Part shown: positions 1 through 10,779 of the stretch, piece by piece | Numbering within the stretch: position 1 is the first letter of the stretch | How the letters are laid out: the number at the start of each line of letters is the position of its first letter | Assembly: GCF_000006405.1 (NCBI RefSeq) | Contig: NW_003213081.1 | Location: 187,101 to 248,639 of the forward strand | DNA: 61,539 nt | Direction of reading: 5' to 3' | DNA from: Perkinsus marinus ATCC 50983 | Taxonomy: Eukaryota; Perkinsozoa; Perkinsida; Perkinsidae | The notes under the pieces: generated by a model | Databases searched by the model: none | What the model saw: only the letters and a program-made list of their open reading frames with translations | Told to the model about the DNA's origin: nothing | Program-made: the position numbers and the translations under genes

Positions 1-125
1 TGATTATGAACACCATCTGGTAATAATAGATCATCAATGGACGCATCTTTATGAGCACCTCCTACAAAAAAGTAGTCTGGGGTAAAAATGGAGTTGTTAC
101 CAGACATATTCAATTCACCAGACAT
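1..125 (-). CDS. Partial unknown protein, N-terminal exon, cut by window edge
   Basis: On the minus strand an open frame begins with ATG at 125 and runs off the window at base 1, giving about 41 residues. It contains two MSG repeats near the start, then a hydrophilic stretch with FTPDYFFVGGAHKDAS followed by DDLLLPDG. I do not recognise the family. The frame has the look of real coding sequence (no low-complexity runs, balanced composition), and its start lies only 150 bp from the oppositely oriented Hsp110 start, so the two genes probably share a bidirectional upstream region. Confidence 0.4.
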   Translation of the reverse strand, partial: MSGELNMSGNNSIFTPDYFFVGGAHKDASIDDLLLPDGVHN

Positions 126-275
126 TATGAAACAAACAATCTTGTCGGAAAACTCGACCAGAAGACAGCACAATGGTAGTTGCGTTCATATCGATCACTA
201 AGGCGTGCGCTTTTGGCTTTACAGCCGGCCGGGCGGGCGGGCTTCTTCACTTGATTACCAGTTGTTGTAATTATT
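126..275. promoter_or_regulatory. Shared upstream region between divergent genes, with GC-rich run
   Basis: This 150-bp spacer separates the start of the partial minus-strand gene from the Hsp110 start. Around 224-242 it holds a run of GGGC/CGGG units that stands out sharply in AT-rich surroundings. No TATA box is obvious. A bidirectional promoter is an inference from the gene arrangement. Confidence 0.35.
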
Positions 276-3213
276 ATGTCTGGAGTGATTGGTATAGATT
301 TGGGTACTGCTGATGCTATTGTTGCATCTGTTGGTAAGGGAGTAGTAGATATTGTACGTAATGAGGTATCTGAGAGGAAGACACCATGTGTCGTTGGTTT
401 TACTGATAAGAACAGATTAATTGGTATTAATGGGGTATAATAATCATCTAATGATATTATTATTATCATCAGGTGAAGCGGCGATGACGTCTATTAAATC
501 TAATTATAAGAATACTTGTCGTAACCCTAAACAACTATTAGGGAGGACATCAATAGATCAAGATGAGGAACTCATTAAGGAGAAGTTCTTCCAGGTATGT
601 GATAATGCTATTGCTGATGATGGTAATAATAATACTAATTACTACTCATGGTAGTACCATCTATATAGGTACTGTTGGATATCGTGTATCATATCTAGGT
701 AAGGAGAGAATATTATCAGCTACAGTGGTAACATCTATGTTGTTATCAAAGCTTAAAGATACTGCTGATGCCTTTACCTCATCAAATAGTAAAGATGTAG
801 TTATTGCTGTACCATCTTACTTCCAAGATGCTCATAGACATGCTATATTGGATGCTGCTCGTATTGCTGGTCTTAATTGTCTACGAGTTATGAATGATTC
901 AACAGCTACTGCATTGGCTTATGGTATATACCGATCTAATGAGTTTAGTGATAATACTCCAACAATAGTAGCATTCACATCTGTTGGTGCATCACATTTT
1001 GGTACATCTATCGTTAAGTTTACTAAAGGTCATCTTACTGTACTTGGTGAGGCTATTGATACTACTGTTGGTGGTCGATATATTGATAAGATCCTAATGG
1101 AGCATTATAGTCAACAGTTTACTACTAAAACTGGTTTAGATCCCCTTAAGAATGCTAAATCTAGATTTAAGTTGGAAGAGGCTGTTAATAAGGTTAAGAA
1201 GATATTATCAGCCAATAATGAGGCCGTATTAGGGATTGAATGCTTGTTGGAGGATGAGGATCTGGTAAGATAATAATAACAAGAATCATATTATCATCAT
1301 GTCATTGTTTTAGAATGTAGTCGTGACTCGTGATAAGCTCGAGGAACTATGTTCTCCGATGGTTGATAAGATGCAGTCTGTGATGAATAAGGCATTGAAG
1401 GAAGCTAACATTACTATTGATGATTTACATTCAGTAGAGATCATTGGTGGTGTATCTAGAGTACCATTCATACAACGTACTATTGTTGATACTCTACATA
1501 AGGACTTATCTCGTACTCTTAATGCTGATGAGTGTGTAGCACGAGGATGTGCATTACAAGCCGCTATGTTATCACCCTTGTTCAAGGTTAGGTAATATAC
1601 ATCATGTAACATCATCATCATCAGGCTACCTCATCATAATCTTTTTAGGGACTTTGCCGTTACTGATTTTACTCAACAAGGTATTGAGGTAGCCTGGCAA
1701 CAGCAGACAACATCTACTACTAATAATGATGATGTTGAAGGATGTTCTTCTATCATCAAGAGGACTGAGGTCTTCCCACCAAGATCTACACTTAATACGG
1801 TTAAGATGCTTACCTTCTATCGTAAGGAAGCCTTTGAGCTATGGGCACAATATACCAACAGTGACGACCATGCTGATGATGCATCTCTTGGGAGATATAC
1901 TATACAAGTACCTCATAATAGTGAGAATGATGAAGGACCTAAGAAGATTAAAGTCCGAGCTAAGCTCAGTCTACATGGTACATTCAGTATTGAGAATGCT
2001 ATTATGATAGAAGAGGAAGAGTATCAAGTTGTAGAGAAGGAGCGTAGACGACGATCTATTAATAAGGAAACTAATGATGATAATGATGATGAGAATATGG
2101 TAGATGCCTCTCCTTCAGCAACTACTACTACTGCCAATGATGATGTGAATATGGAGCCTGCTGAGGTAAAGCACTAATGCTAGTCTCCTGCTCTCCATGC
2201 TTAGGAGGGTTATTAGGTTCCTAAGGACAAGGAAGAAGAGTATGAGGAGGTTGAAGTGATGAAGACTAAGACGCGTACCAAGAAGACCGAGATACCCATT
2301 ATACGTAGGTCCCTATGATGATTACTATAAGATGTTCGAATCCTAGTATAACAGGCTCTCATGTACCTGGTATGTGTGAAGAAAGGCTCATAGCTGCTGA
2401 GAATGATGAATCTATGATGAAGAGTGTTGATAGAGAAGTTGCTGATACTGATGAGAGACGTAATGAGCTTGAGAGTTATGTATTCGAGAGCAGGTAATAA
2501 TAGAAGTAGTAGTTCCACCGATGTTAATTATGGTATTGTAGGGACAAGATAAGTTCACCATCATCTAGATGGTATGAGTATCTTAGTGCAGCCCAGAGAG
2601 AAGAATTATCTAATATATTAATGCAGACTGAGGATTGGATATATGATCATTATGAGGTATTATTATTATCCAATATAATAATAATCCTATGACATGCTAT
2701 CTTATTATTATTCAGGCTACTAAGGCTGAGTACATGGACAAGCTGATAGAGATACGTGCATTAGGAGATGGAGCTGAGAGTCGTGCTATGGAAGCTAGTC
2801 TAAGACCTGAGGCAGAGGCTAGAGCACAGGATGTTATACAGAAGTATAGGTCCTTAGCTCAGTCTCCTGATATTGCCTATGCACATATTGCTATTGAAAG
2901 GAAACAGTATATATTGGAAGAATGCCATAAACTGGAATCATGGTTATCTCAACAGAAGGCATTACAAGTTAGACAACCTCTTTATCTAGAACCAGTATAT
3001 ACTGTATCACAGCTCAATGATAAGACTGATGCCCTTATCAAGTTGGCTGATGGTATATTGTCTGAGAAGAAGCCTCCATCACCACCACTACCAAAGAAGC
3101 AAGAGTCATCCTCTCCTGATCAATCTGGTACATCAGTACCACCCGAAGCTATTGTTGAAGAACCTGATAATGTTGATGATGAGGTCTCCCCCAAGGATAT
3201 GGATGTTGATTAG
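276..3213 (+). CDS. Hsp110/Sse-type Hsp70-family nucleotide exchange chaperone, 9 exons
   Basis: Cytosolic Hsp110 proteins bind ATP and act as nucleotide exchange factors for Hsp70. Nine exons can be read: about 276-434, 473-622, 669-1264, 1314-1591, 1649-2165, 2217-2304, 2355-2493, 2542-2655 and 2716-3213, coding for about 845 residues. The first exon starts with GVIGIDLGTADA, the phosphate-binding segment of the Hsp70 ATPase. Later come VAVP-type (VIAVPSYF), DAARIAGLN and VEIIGGVSRVPF motifs, then RTLNADECVARGCALQAA. After the substrate domain there is an acidic low-complexity loop and a long helical C-terminal extension with ELESYVFESRDK. Length, extended C terminus and these motifs fit Hsp110/Sse better than classical Hsp70; there is no EEVD-type tail, and the protein ends in DMDVD. 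The first exon junction is off by one base from an in-frame GT-AG splice, at a run of four G (432-435); all other junctions are canonical. Confidence 0.9.
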
Positions 3214-3505
3214 ATACAGTGCAGCAATGGCATTTATATACCAATAACGCTAGATCGTGGTCATCTACAACAACTACTACCACGACAAGAAGAAGAAGAA
3301 GAAGAAACACTGTAAATGATAAGATACCCCTCATTATGATGATGATGATGATGATTATCTCCGTAGTGTGCTGCTACAGTAGTAGTATAAGTCATAGCTT
3401 CATCATTCATCATTGAAAGCTTTCATTCAGAAGGTAGTGTTGTAGTTTTAGGGATATCAATGGTATCGATATCATAATCATCATCAAGTTGTTGTTATCA
3501 TTATC
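3214..3505. other. Intergenic spacer
   Basis: About 290 bp between Hsp110 and the TAP42-like gene, both on the plus strand. It holds short AAG and ATG triplet runs (around 3288-3306 and 3336-3355). I see no further gene or clear regulatory motif. Confidence 0.5.
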
Positions 3506-4664
3506 ATGCTCAATCTTGATGATGATGATGATATATTATCATCATTCAACACTCCATTAGATGCCTTCTATCATTATTTTCATCAGGATTATATACCTGC
3601 TGCTCATCCTGATCTAGTACCAGAACAAGAACACAAAGCGAGTCGACAGCAGCAGCAGCAGTATAATGGGGATTGGTGGAAATGTTTATATCAGACTTTC
3701 ATTACTCTGGAGAAGTCCTTACGATCAGAGGGTTATACAATATCTAATAATGAAGATGATGATATCGATGAAGTTCATACAAATTCCTTATTGCTCTTGA
3801 CCTTACCGTATGTGATAGCTGATTCCATGAAGCATTATATAGACTCTACAAACACTAACAACAACAGGACTTCAATGAATCTTATCAAGATTGATACTTA
3901 CTTAAAACATTTTATCAACATGATAATACATAGACTGAAATTAATAAGTCCCTCATCTCCGTTATTGGGTGTTGGTGATATGATTGATGCTGTTCGAGAT
4001 GCTAAGATAAGCAGAAGAAAGGAGGAACAGCAGTTGAAGAGGAAATATATAACTAAAGCGTATCATCATGAAGATGATAATGATGAAGAGATAATGAGGG
4101 AATGTTATATCTCATTAATCAAGTATTTTACCTTACTATCAGTGGATGAGGATAAGATGCTTGGGATTGAGATTGAGTGTCTCAAGCGACGAGAGTCTGA
4201 TAATCAATTATTAGAGTCTAATAAAAAATCAACAGAGGAGAAGGATCATGATAAGTAGGTATATCGAGTGTTTTCTTAATTATATATACTCTGGTTTAGT
4301 CGACATCCACCTGATAGAAGGAGAAGGATGCCATGGGTTGTACGGTTGGGTACTGGTGATATAGTAGGAAAAGACAGGTTAGAGGTCATGAACGGTGTCT
4401 TCAAGTAGTAGCAGTAGTGGGGTAGTAGTGCAGTAATTATATGTTATTATCCTCAGACCTGATATACCAATGCCTACTATGACACTCGATGAATGGGCTG
4501 CAATAGAACAACAGAATATGATGAAATCCGAAACCATCAATGATGATGATGGTATATCTTCGGGTAAGGAGGAGGAGGAGGAAGAGTTGAAGGCACGTAA
4601 ATGGGATGATTGGAAAGATGATCATCCAAGAGGTTCTGGCAATAAGATGGCTAATATTGGATAA
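3506..4664 (+). CDS. TAP42/IGBP1 (alpha4)-like PP2A regulatory subunit
   Basis: TAP42/alpha4 proteins bind the catalytic subunit of PP2A-type phosphatases directly and link them to TOR signalling. Three exons read cleanly: 3506-4254, 4300-4404 and 4457-4664, all with GT-AG borders. The last two carry the family signature: VMNGVFKPDIPMPTMTLDEW followed by an acidic linker and the ending RKWDDWKDDHPRGSGN. The first exon is mostly helical and hydrophilic, as expected for the alpha-helical N-terminal domain, and has acidic and polyGln insertions (for example around 3645-3661). The protein is about 350 residues, near the usual family length. The start is the first ATG of the open frame; an additional upstream exon cannot be excluded. 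It converges on the formate dehydrogenase gene. Confidence 0.85.
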
Positions 4665-4894
4665 TCACCTAATGTTTCACCAACTACTCATGTTGTGTTG
4701 GAAGTACTCCATATGAACACGACACCATCAATCATAATAAAAAGTCTACTACATCATGAAACTCATATGATCAACATCATCATCACTACAGAGTGTAGCT
4801 ATATGGTAAAACCCTCGATATGAAAAAGTCGAATATTCTGAGGACTGAAAGTCCATGAAAACCTTGGTTTGATTGAACATGAGCAATGAAGACA
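4665..4894. other. Convergent 3' spacer
   Basis: This 230-bp AT-rich spacer lies between the 3' ends of the TAP42-like gene and the formate dehydrogenase gene. I see no additional gene or clear signal. Confidence 0.5.
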
Positions 4895-6178
4895 TCATAT
4901 TCTACGCTTTTTGATATTATTCTCAGACTCTGATGATGAGAATACGTCATTATTCTCATAGTGGATATTAGTATGCTTATGATACTTAGAAGCTTCCTCG
5001 CTACCTTTAGTGACATCACCTTGGGTATATGAATGTTTACCAGCACCAGCAAGTTGTCCTTTATCAACAATAAGATATTCATTACGTAAAGGTTTACCAT
5101 CAAAGAATGCTTCAAGTATCTCAGCAGTACCAGCAGCATAACGTGCTTGAGCAGATAGAGTAGTTCCACTAACATGAGGTGTCATTGCATGATGTGGCAT
5201 ATGTCTCCATGGATGATCTTCAGGTGCAGGTTGAGGAAACCATACATCACCAGCATAACCACCAAGATGACCAGCTTCTAATGATGCTCTAATAGCATCT
5301 CTATCACATATCTTACCTCTTGCTGTATTAACTAGATATGCACCACGTTTCATCTTACTTAGTAATGTAGCATCAAAAAGATGTTCTGTTTGAGGATGTA
5401 ATGGACAATTTATAGTAACAACATCACATACTTTAACCATATCCTCAACAGTTGGATGATAAATAACACCAAGTTCCTTTTCAACATCTTCTGGTAAACG
5501 ATAATGATCAGTATAATGTAGATGTACATCAAATGGTTTAAGACGCTTAAGAACAGCCTGACCAATTCTACCACCAGCTACAGTACCAATATGCATACCT
5601 TCAATATCATATGATCTACTAACACAATCAGCTATATTCCAACCACCTTCAATAACTGTCTTATAACAAGGTATATAGTTACGTACTAGACTTAATATAA
5701 GCATCACGACATGTTCACTGACTGATATGGAATTAGAATAGGTAACCTCAGCAACAGTGACATTATTCTGTGCAGCAGCTTCTAGATCAACATGATCAGA
5801 TCCAATACCAGCAGTAATACATAGTTTTAGCTTGGGTGCCATCTTGAAACGTTTCTCAGTCATATAAGCTGGCCAAAATGGTTGACTTATGATTACAACT
5901 GCATCTGATAAATGCTTCTCGAATTCACAATCATCACCATCTTTATCAGATGTCACTATAAACTCATAACCATGATCTTCAACTAACTGACGTATACCAA
6001 GTTCACCAGATACACAACCAAGTAGAGTACCAGGTTTAAAGTGTATACCTTTAGTAGTAGGTGTTGTCTGCCCACCTGGATAGGTACTTATATTGGGTAT
6101 ATCATCACGGGCATATTTAGGAGGATACCCATCTATAGGATCATTATACAGCACACATACGACTTTACCAAGAGTCAT
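4895..6178 (-). CDS. NAD-dependent formate dehydrogenase, bacterial type, intronless
   Basis: The enzyme oxidises formate to CO2 with NAD+. A single uninterrupted frame encodes 427 residues and reads colinearly with methylotroph-type bacterial FDH. It has YARDDIPNI and YPGGQTTPT near the N terminus, SQPFWPAY, GIGSDHVD, the dinucleotide motif GTVAGGRIG at 198-206, NTARGK, WFPQPAPEDHPW and TPHVSGTT. Relative to the numbering of the Pseudomonas enzyme, the key residues all fall at a constant offset of +3: Pro100, Asn149, Asp224 (NAD choice), Arg287, Gln316 and His335. The Arg that usually follows the NAD-binding Asp is His225 here. No mitochondrial presequence is visible, because the protein starts MTLGKVVCVLY like the bacterial form, so a cytosolic place is likely. 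The last 27 residues or so are a Ser/Glu/Asn-rich tail ending KKRRI, beyond the bacterial end. It is the only long intronless gene in the host part of the window. Confidence 0.95.
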   Translation of the reverse strand: MTLGKVVCVLYNDPIDGYPPKYARDDIPNISTYPGGQTTPTTKGIHFKPGTLLGCVSGELGIRQLVEDHGYEFIVTSDKDGDDCEFEKHLSDAVVIISQPFWPAYMTEKRFKMAPKLKLCITAGIGSDHVDLEAAAQNNVTVAEVTYSNSISVSEHVVMLILSLVRNYIPCYKTVIEGGWNIADCVSRSYDIEGMHIGTVAGGRIGQAVLKRLKPFDVHLHYTDHYRLPEDVEKELGVIYHPTVEDMVKVCDVVTINCPLHPQTEHLFDATLLSKMKRGAYLVNTARGKICDRDAIRASLEAGHLGGYAGDVWFPQPAPEDHPWRHMPHHAMTPHVSGTTLSAQARYAAGTAEILEAFFDGKPLRNEYLIVDKGQLAGAGKHSYTQGDVTKGSEEASKYHKHTNIHYENNDVFSSSESENNIKKRRI

Positions 6179-6490
6179 CTTAACTGTTTACTACCACCAG
6201 CAGCAGCAGTCATGAACATACGCATGTACACCATCATATGGCAGCGGTGGCGACCGCCATAATAATCGACAACTTGCAGCAGCGTCGTCGTCGTCGGCGC
6301 CCATCTTCGAGCTCCGTATTGTTTCCATAAATTGCCCCCTGTAATGAAGGTAGCTTTAAAGTCCACTAAGAGCCAGCAACAGCAGCAGCAGCATGGGATG
6401 GTCTTCTTCTTCTTCCTTGCTTATTCCATGATGATAATAATAAGGTAATGAGTGCCCTCCTCCTCCTCCTTCTTCTTGACTCAGTGGTAC
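6179..6490. other. Divergent upstream spacer
   Basis: This spacer lies between the starts of formate dehydrogenase (minus) and the small secreted protein (plus). It contains CAG and GTC triplet runs (6195-6210, 6275-6300, 6378-6395). I see no clear promoter element or other gene. Confidence 0.4.
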
Positions 6491-7386
6491 ATGTTTCTAC
6501 TGGCCATTGTTATCAGTCTATCCCTTAATGGATGTTATTCCTATGGTGGGCTTAAAGTTAGAAGACCACATACATCACACATAATATTAGGAAAGGGACA
6601 GGAGGCAGCAGCAGCAGCAGCAGTAGCTACGATAAAGCGAGTAATGAGTTGTTATTATTATTATTTAGAATCATGATAATTATTGTTATGGTGAAGTATT
6701 TGGTATGGATATTAAATTCAATAAAGTATTTGGTAACATTTATGAGGGTGTTGAAGTCCAATGTGGTAATAATCATTGGGTTAAGCTGAATGATGATGAT
6801 ATACTGGCTTATCCTATTATGAGGGATTATCTATTACGTAATAATACTACTACTATTATCATACATACTATTCTGTGATTGTAGATATTGAAGATGCACA
6901 GAGTTGTAATGATATATATAATAAGATTCAACAACAGATAGTCTCAATACCAACACCACAGATCTATCATCAACTTGAGGTAGGTATAATAATATTGAGT
7001 TATCATCACTAGCAATAATGCAGGTAATGTTTAACATGATGGATAGTATCTGTAATAGTAATTCTATATTACCCCCATACTATGATCCATTATGTCATAT
7101 TAAACTACCATATACGGATGGTGAAGTGATATTGAAATACTCTAATAGTAATGGTGGATATATGTTCGATAATGGTGTATGTTATAATACTCCTATCGAT
7201 GGTAATAAATTTATTACATATTCACGTATAGCTAAGAAGAATACCGCTGATATACCTACTGAGTATATGGGTAAAGCTATGACTTGTGCAGTTATTAGGA
7301 ATACTATTAATGCATCTATGATGGGAAGTATGATGATATTGAATAGCAGACAAATGGAAGGTATTTGTTCTAAGATTAGGATGTAG
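6491..7386 (+). CDS. Small secreted or membrane-anchored protein, unrecognised
   Basis: The chosen ATG at 6491 opens a textbook signal peptide (MFLLAIVISLSLNGC), followed by a poly-Ala patch. Later exons can be read at about 6690-6838 (GEVFGMDIKFNKVFGN...), 6886-6978 (DIEDAQSCNDIYNKIQQQ) and 7023-7386, the last encoding an ordered domain with DPLCHIKLPY, GGYMFDNGVCYNTP and IPTEYMGKAMTCAVIRN. Several cysteines and aromatic residues suggest a folded extracellular domain. I do not recognise the family; a lineage-specific secreted protein is plausible. Exon borders at the first two junctions are approximate. Confidence 0.5.
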
Positions 7387-7461
7387 ATGTATACATGTTC
7401 ATGTGTTGTTATAATATATGTCGTGTTAAAGTGTTAATACATATAACACAACATATTCCAA

Positions 7462-8508
7462 TCAAGTACTAGAAGGTTTAGATGGTAATGCTGCCGGACC
7501 AACTACTCTCCGTTTCAATGGTAAGTTTGTCGATGATATACGTTGTCGTTTGTGGTAACCATCCATAGTAACTGGACCAACCCGTTGTTTATTATATGTT
7601 GGAGATATAGATACATAGTCCTTGGTAACTATACAGAATATATGCTACTTGTTGTTAGTGATGGTAGTAGTAGTGATCCTACTTTGTAATTCCTTGGATA
7701 ATTTAATAAGCTGTTTTTCGAATGATTGATTAGGTGAAGCTTCGGGTCTTGCTTTCTGTACTGCTTCTAATGCATCATCGTATGTATATCGATAATATCT
7801 ATCACATTCATTATGATGATGATCTTGGTAGTAGTGATAATAGTATGTATATTACTTTATTAGATAGCTTATAATGATACTAACTGATCTAGATTGACCC
7901 CAATTACAATGTACGAGTATCTAATAATAAAACATGTATAAAGCTGTTGTTATAATATATGTATTACATTGCCATCCTCCCTTATCCGACATCTATCTAT
8001 AAAATTCCATGCAGTATCATACCTATTATAATCTATTATTATTATCTCAGTATTAATATTATATACGTATTACCATATACTTAAACTCTCAGTAGCATTA
8101 TCTTGCATTGGTATCCTACAATATTCGAACATACCACCCAAGCTTCTTTTATTAATACCCGCATTCACTGAGGACGTGGTAGTAGTATAATAATTGGGTA
8201 TACCACCCTCTGTTTTAGTTGGTGTACAGTTAAGTATCTAATAATAATACTACTACTCCATATATCATATAGGAATAGTATTACATATCTAATATGATGT
8301 TGTCTTAGATTATGCATATCTTTAGCCATAGTTTTATCACCAAAATATAACCAAGGTAATCCAATCTAATAATCATAATAATAATAACAACCAACAATAC
8401 TATAACTACTATAACTATTACATTCTCTAATGATGTATAGATATCTTCTTCTTTACGATCTTCTAATGTAGTAGTAGTAGACTTCGTTAATACTGTTGCT
8501 GTTGCCAT
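7462..8508 (-). CDS. Dual-specificity protein phosphatase (DUSP)
   Basis: DUSPs remove phosphate from Tyr and Ser/Thr. On the minus strand successive exons read MATATVLTKSTTTTLEDRKEED (from 8508), IGLPWLYFGDKTMAKD with HHIRYV, then MFEYCRIPMQDN, YDTAWNFIDRCRIREDGN, the catalytic exon ILVHCNWGQSRSVSIIISYL (P-loop at 7882-7914), and finally YTYDDALEAVQKARPEASPN with FEKQLIKLSKEL, which is the usual helix after the active site. The order of LYFG, HC-x5-R and RP-x3-PN is characteristic. The P-loop carries WG where AG is usual. A basic tail of about 50 residues follows the domain. Introns are short and GTAATA-like. Confidence 0.85.
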
Positions 8509-8580
8509 GACCCATATACTACTACATTATACATATAGCATATTGAACACAACATAGTGATGATAATGATACTTTAATAC

Positions 8581-10625
8581 TTATCCTTCGTTCATTTCAT
8601 CAACCCTCTTCATTATCGCCTTTAGTTGGGCGCTCTCACCCATCTTAGATTTCTTCTTAACAACAACATCATCATCATCAATATCCAACCTAATAATAAT
8701 AATAATGAGTATATAGGCCCTAGGCCAGCAGCAGCATGCCAATCTTGTAAGAATGTTGTTGTTATGATCCTATTACCCCTTATTATTGCCTTCTTCTCCT
8801 TGCTTCTTTTTCTTATTATTCCCTCTCATCCTCTTCTTATTCGACATAAAGGTCTCCTTATTCATTCCAACATCATGACCAAAGCCCTGTAATGCTCCAT
8901 AACCAACATAACATTCATCGTAATCACCACTAGCAAGGAAATCTAAGAATAACATCAACAACTGAATATCGAGTACTATAGTATAGGATACCTACCTCCT
9001 CCTCCTCCTCTGCTACTCCCCAGCTTAGTATCCTCATCCTTCTTATTCTCTATCCTTTTAGCCAAGGCTGACTGTACTGCTTGAGTAAGTCTCGTAGCTG
9101 CTGCTACTGATAATAATAAGATATATGGGATAATAATCCACAAGGACCAATCACCTTCATCAATTCCATCATCATCATCATTACGATTATCATCATCCTT
9201 AAAATAGTTCCGTGACATCATACTATCAGATGTAATCCATTGATGAGTAGTAGTAGGCTATAATAATAGGATAATGAGTAGTAATAAGGAAGTCCCATAT
9301 ACTACCTTGTTATTATCCTCACCATCACCTTTATTTACCTCCTCATTGGTGAATATATCAACATCATTATCCACAGGTTCCATAGGTCGACTACCAGTGT
9401 TGTTATTATATAGTAATGTGCATGAATACTATTACTACCGTTCCTTATTCATCATTATCTCAGACTCTCCAACACATGATGATGATAAAGGATTGTTACT
9501 CTCTACTGGTAATGTGTTAACAATACCTCGACGATGATAACCCGTCGTCTTCTTACGTAACATAGCAGCAATCATCTCTGTTGATATCTCTTCATTATAT
9601 CTAATCCATTATATATAGCTATTATCAGTACTACTACTACCTAGCAACATATAACTTAGTATCCCCATCCTCATCCTCATTATCTTGTATTGGTTGATAA
9701 ACTTCCATTGGTATTACTTCTTCAACATCATTAGGATCAATATTCATATTATATACACATTTACCATTTAAGAATCTACTACCAATACTACCCTTCTACT
9801 ATCATACTACTACCTATTACTACTTCCTAGAAGAACCCTTTATCTTAGTATTCAATGGCATATGACCAATCTGTATAGTCTGTTTATGTATGATAATAGG
9901 AATACCGTGTCTATTAGGGTGTAGTTGTCCAGGGCCAAATAACGATCTACATAATAACCCTAGTATATATTACTACTAACATCATTACTATTACCTTGCT
10001 ATACTCCTACCCATACATGTAGTTATACCACTACTACTACTATTAGGTATAGATTGTTGAGTAGTAGTAGTATTATCCTCTGCCTTCGGCTCGGTTTGAT
10101 TGTTGTTGTTCCTTATTTGTTCCTTAATCCTATTAGCTAATTGTATATCCAACCCTTTTACTAAATGAGTAGTAGCCTCATCACCACCAAGATACATAGA
10201 TTCCTCAACAGTTAATTTATTATACTTATCCCAATCAGCTTCAGCAGCATTAACCTCATTAGATACACCTAATAACTACTATAATAATGTTCCCATCCTA
10301 TTATTATTATTATTACATACCTTTCCGTCTCTCCATAACTCTATCCCTATAACCTAGACCTTCTATATCGAATGATTCCTTATCCTTTTCATGTTGTCCA
10401 TGCTGCTCCTGCTGATGATGATCATTATCTAACTTAGCCTTATTGATAGCTCTCTGTCTCAGACGATACCTATAATAAACTATCATAATAGTATTAATAA
10501 TGATAGTAGTACTATTACTTCTCTTTCTTCTTAGCTTGTATTAACTTCTTCTTAGTATTAGCCTCCTCATCTGCCTTACTCTGCTCTAGTAACTTAGCAC
10601 GGAAGGCCTCATTACTAGATATCAT
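8581..10625 (-). CDS. RED/IK-like spliceosomal protein
   Basis: RED (IK) is a component of the spliceosomal B complex. Minus-strand exons read in order: MISSNEAFRAKLLEQSKADE (start 10625), RLRQRAINKAKLD with GLGYRDRVMERRK, VEESMYLGGDEATTHLVKGL (the hallmark YLGGD-x3-THLVKGLD), SLFGPGQLHPNRHG, a middle exon with FLNGKCVYNMNIDPNDVEEV, EEISTEMIAAMLRKKTTGYH, a short exon region around 8980-9221, then GDYDECYVGYGALQGFGHD (compare the YAECYP region of RED) and a basic end with KSKMGESAQLKAIMKRVDEM. The tail is shorter than in animal RED. The 8976-9221 segment contains a hydrophobic stretch that is probably intronic. Exon borders in the middle are approximate. Confidence 0.7.
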
Positions 10626-10779
10626 CGTCACCACATATCACGGTGATGATGATGGTGATCACCATGACAAAAATGTTAGGATATTTCAAGATGCTATAAG
10701 ATTTCAAGATATACTCCTATTCATAGTGATAATACTCCTACTCTGATGAGTTAAGTTGGCTTAGCTATTATTACTATCA

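Noticed and set aside
8976-9221. Separate membrane-protein gene inside the RED locus
   Set aside because: The hydrophobic stretch coincides with an intron-like segment between RED exons on the same strand.
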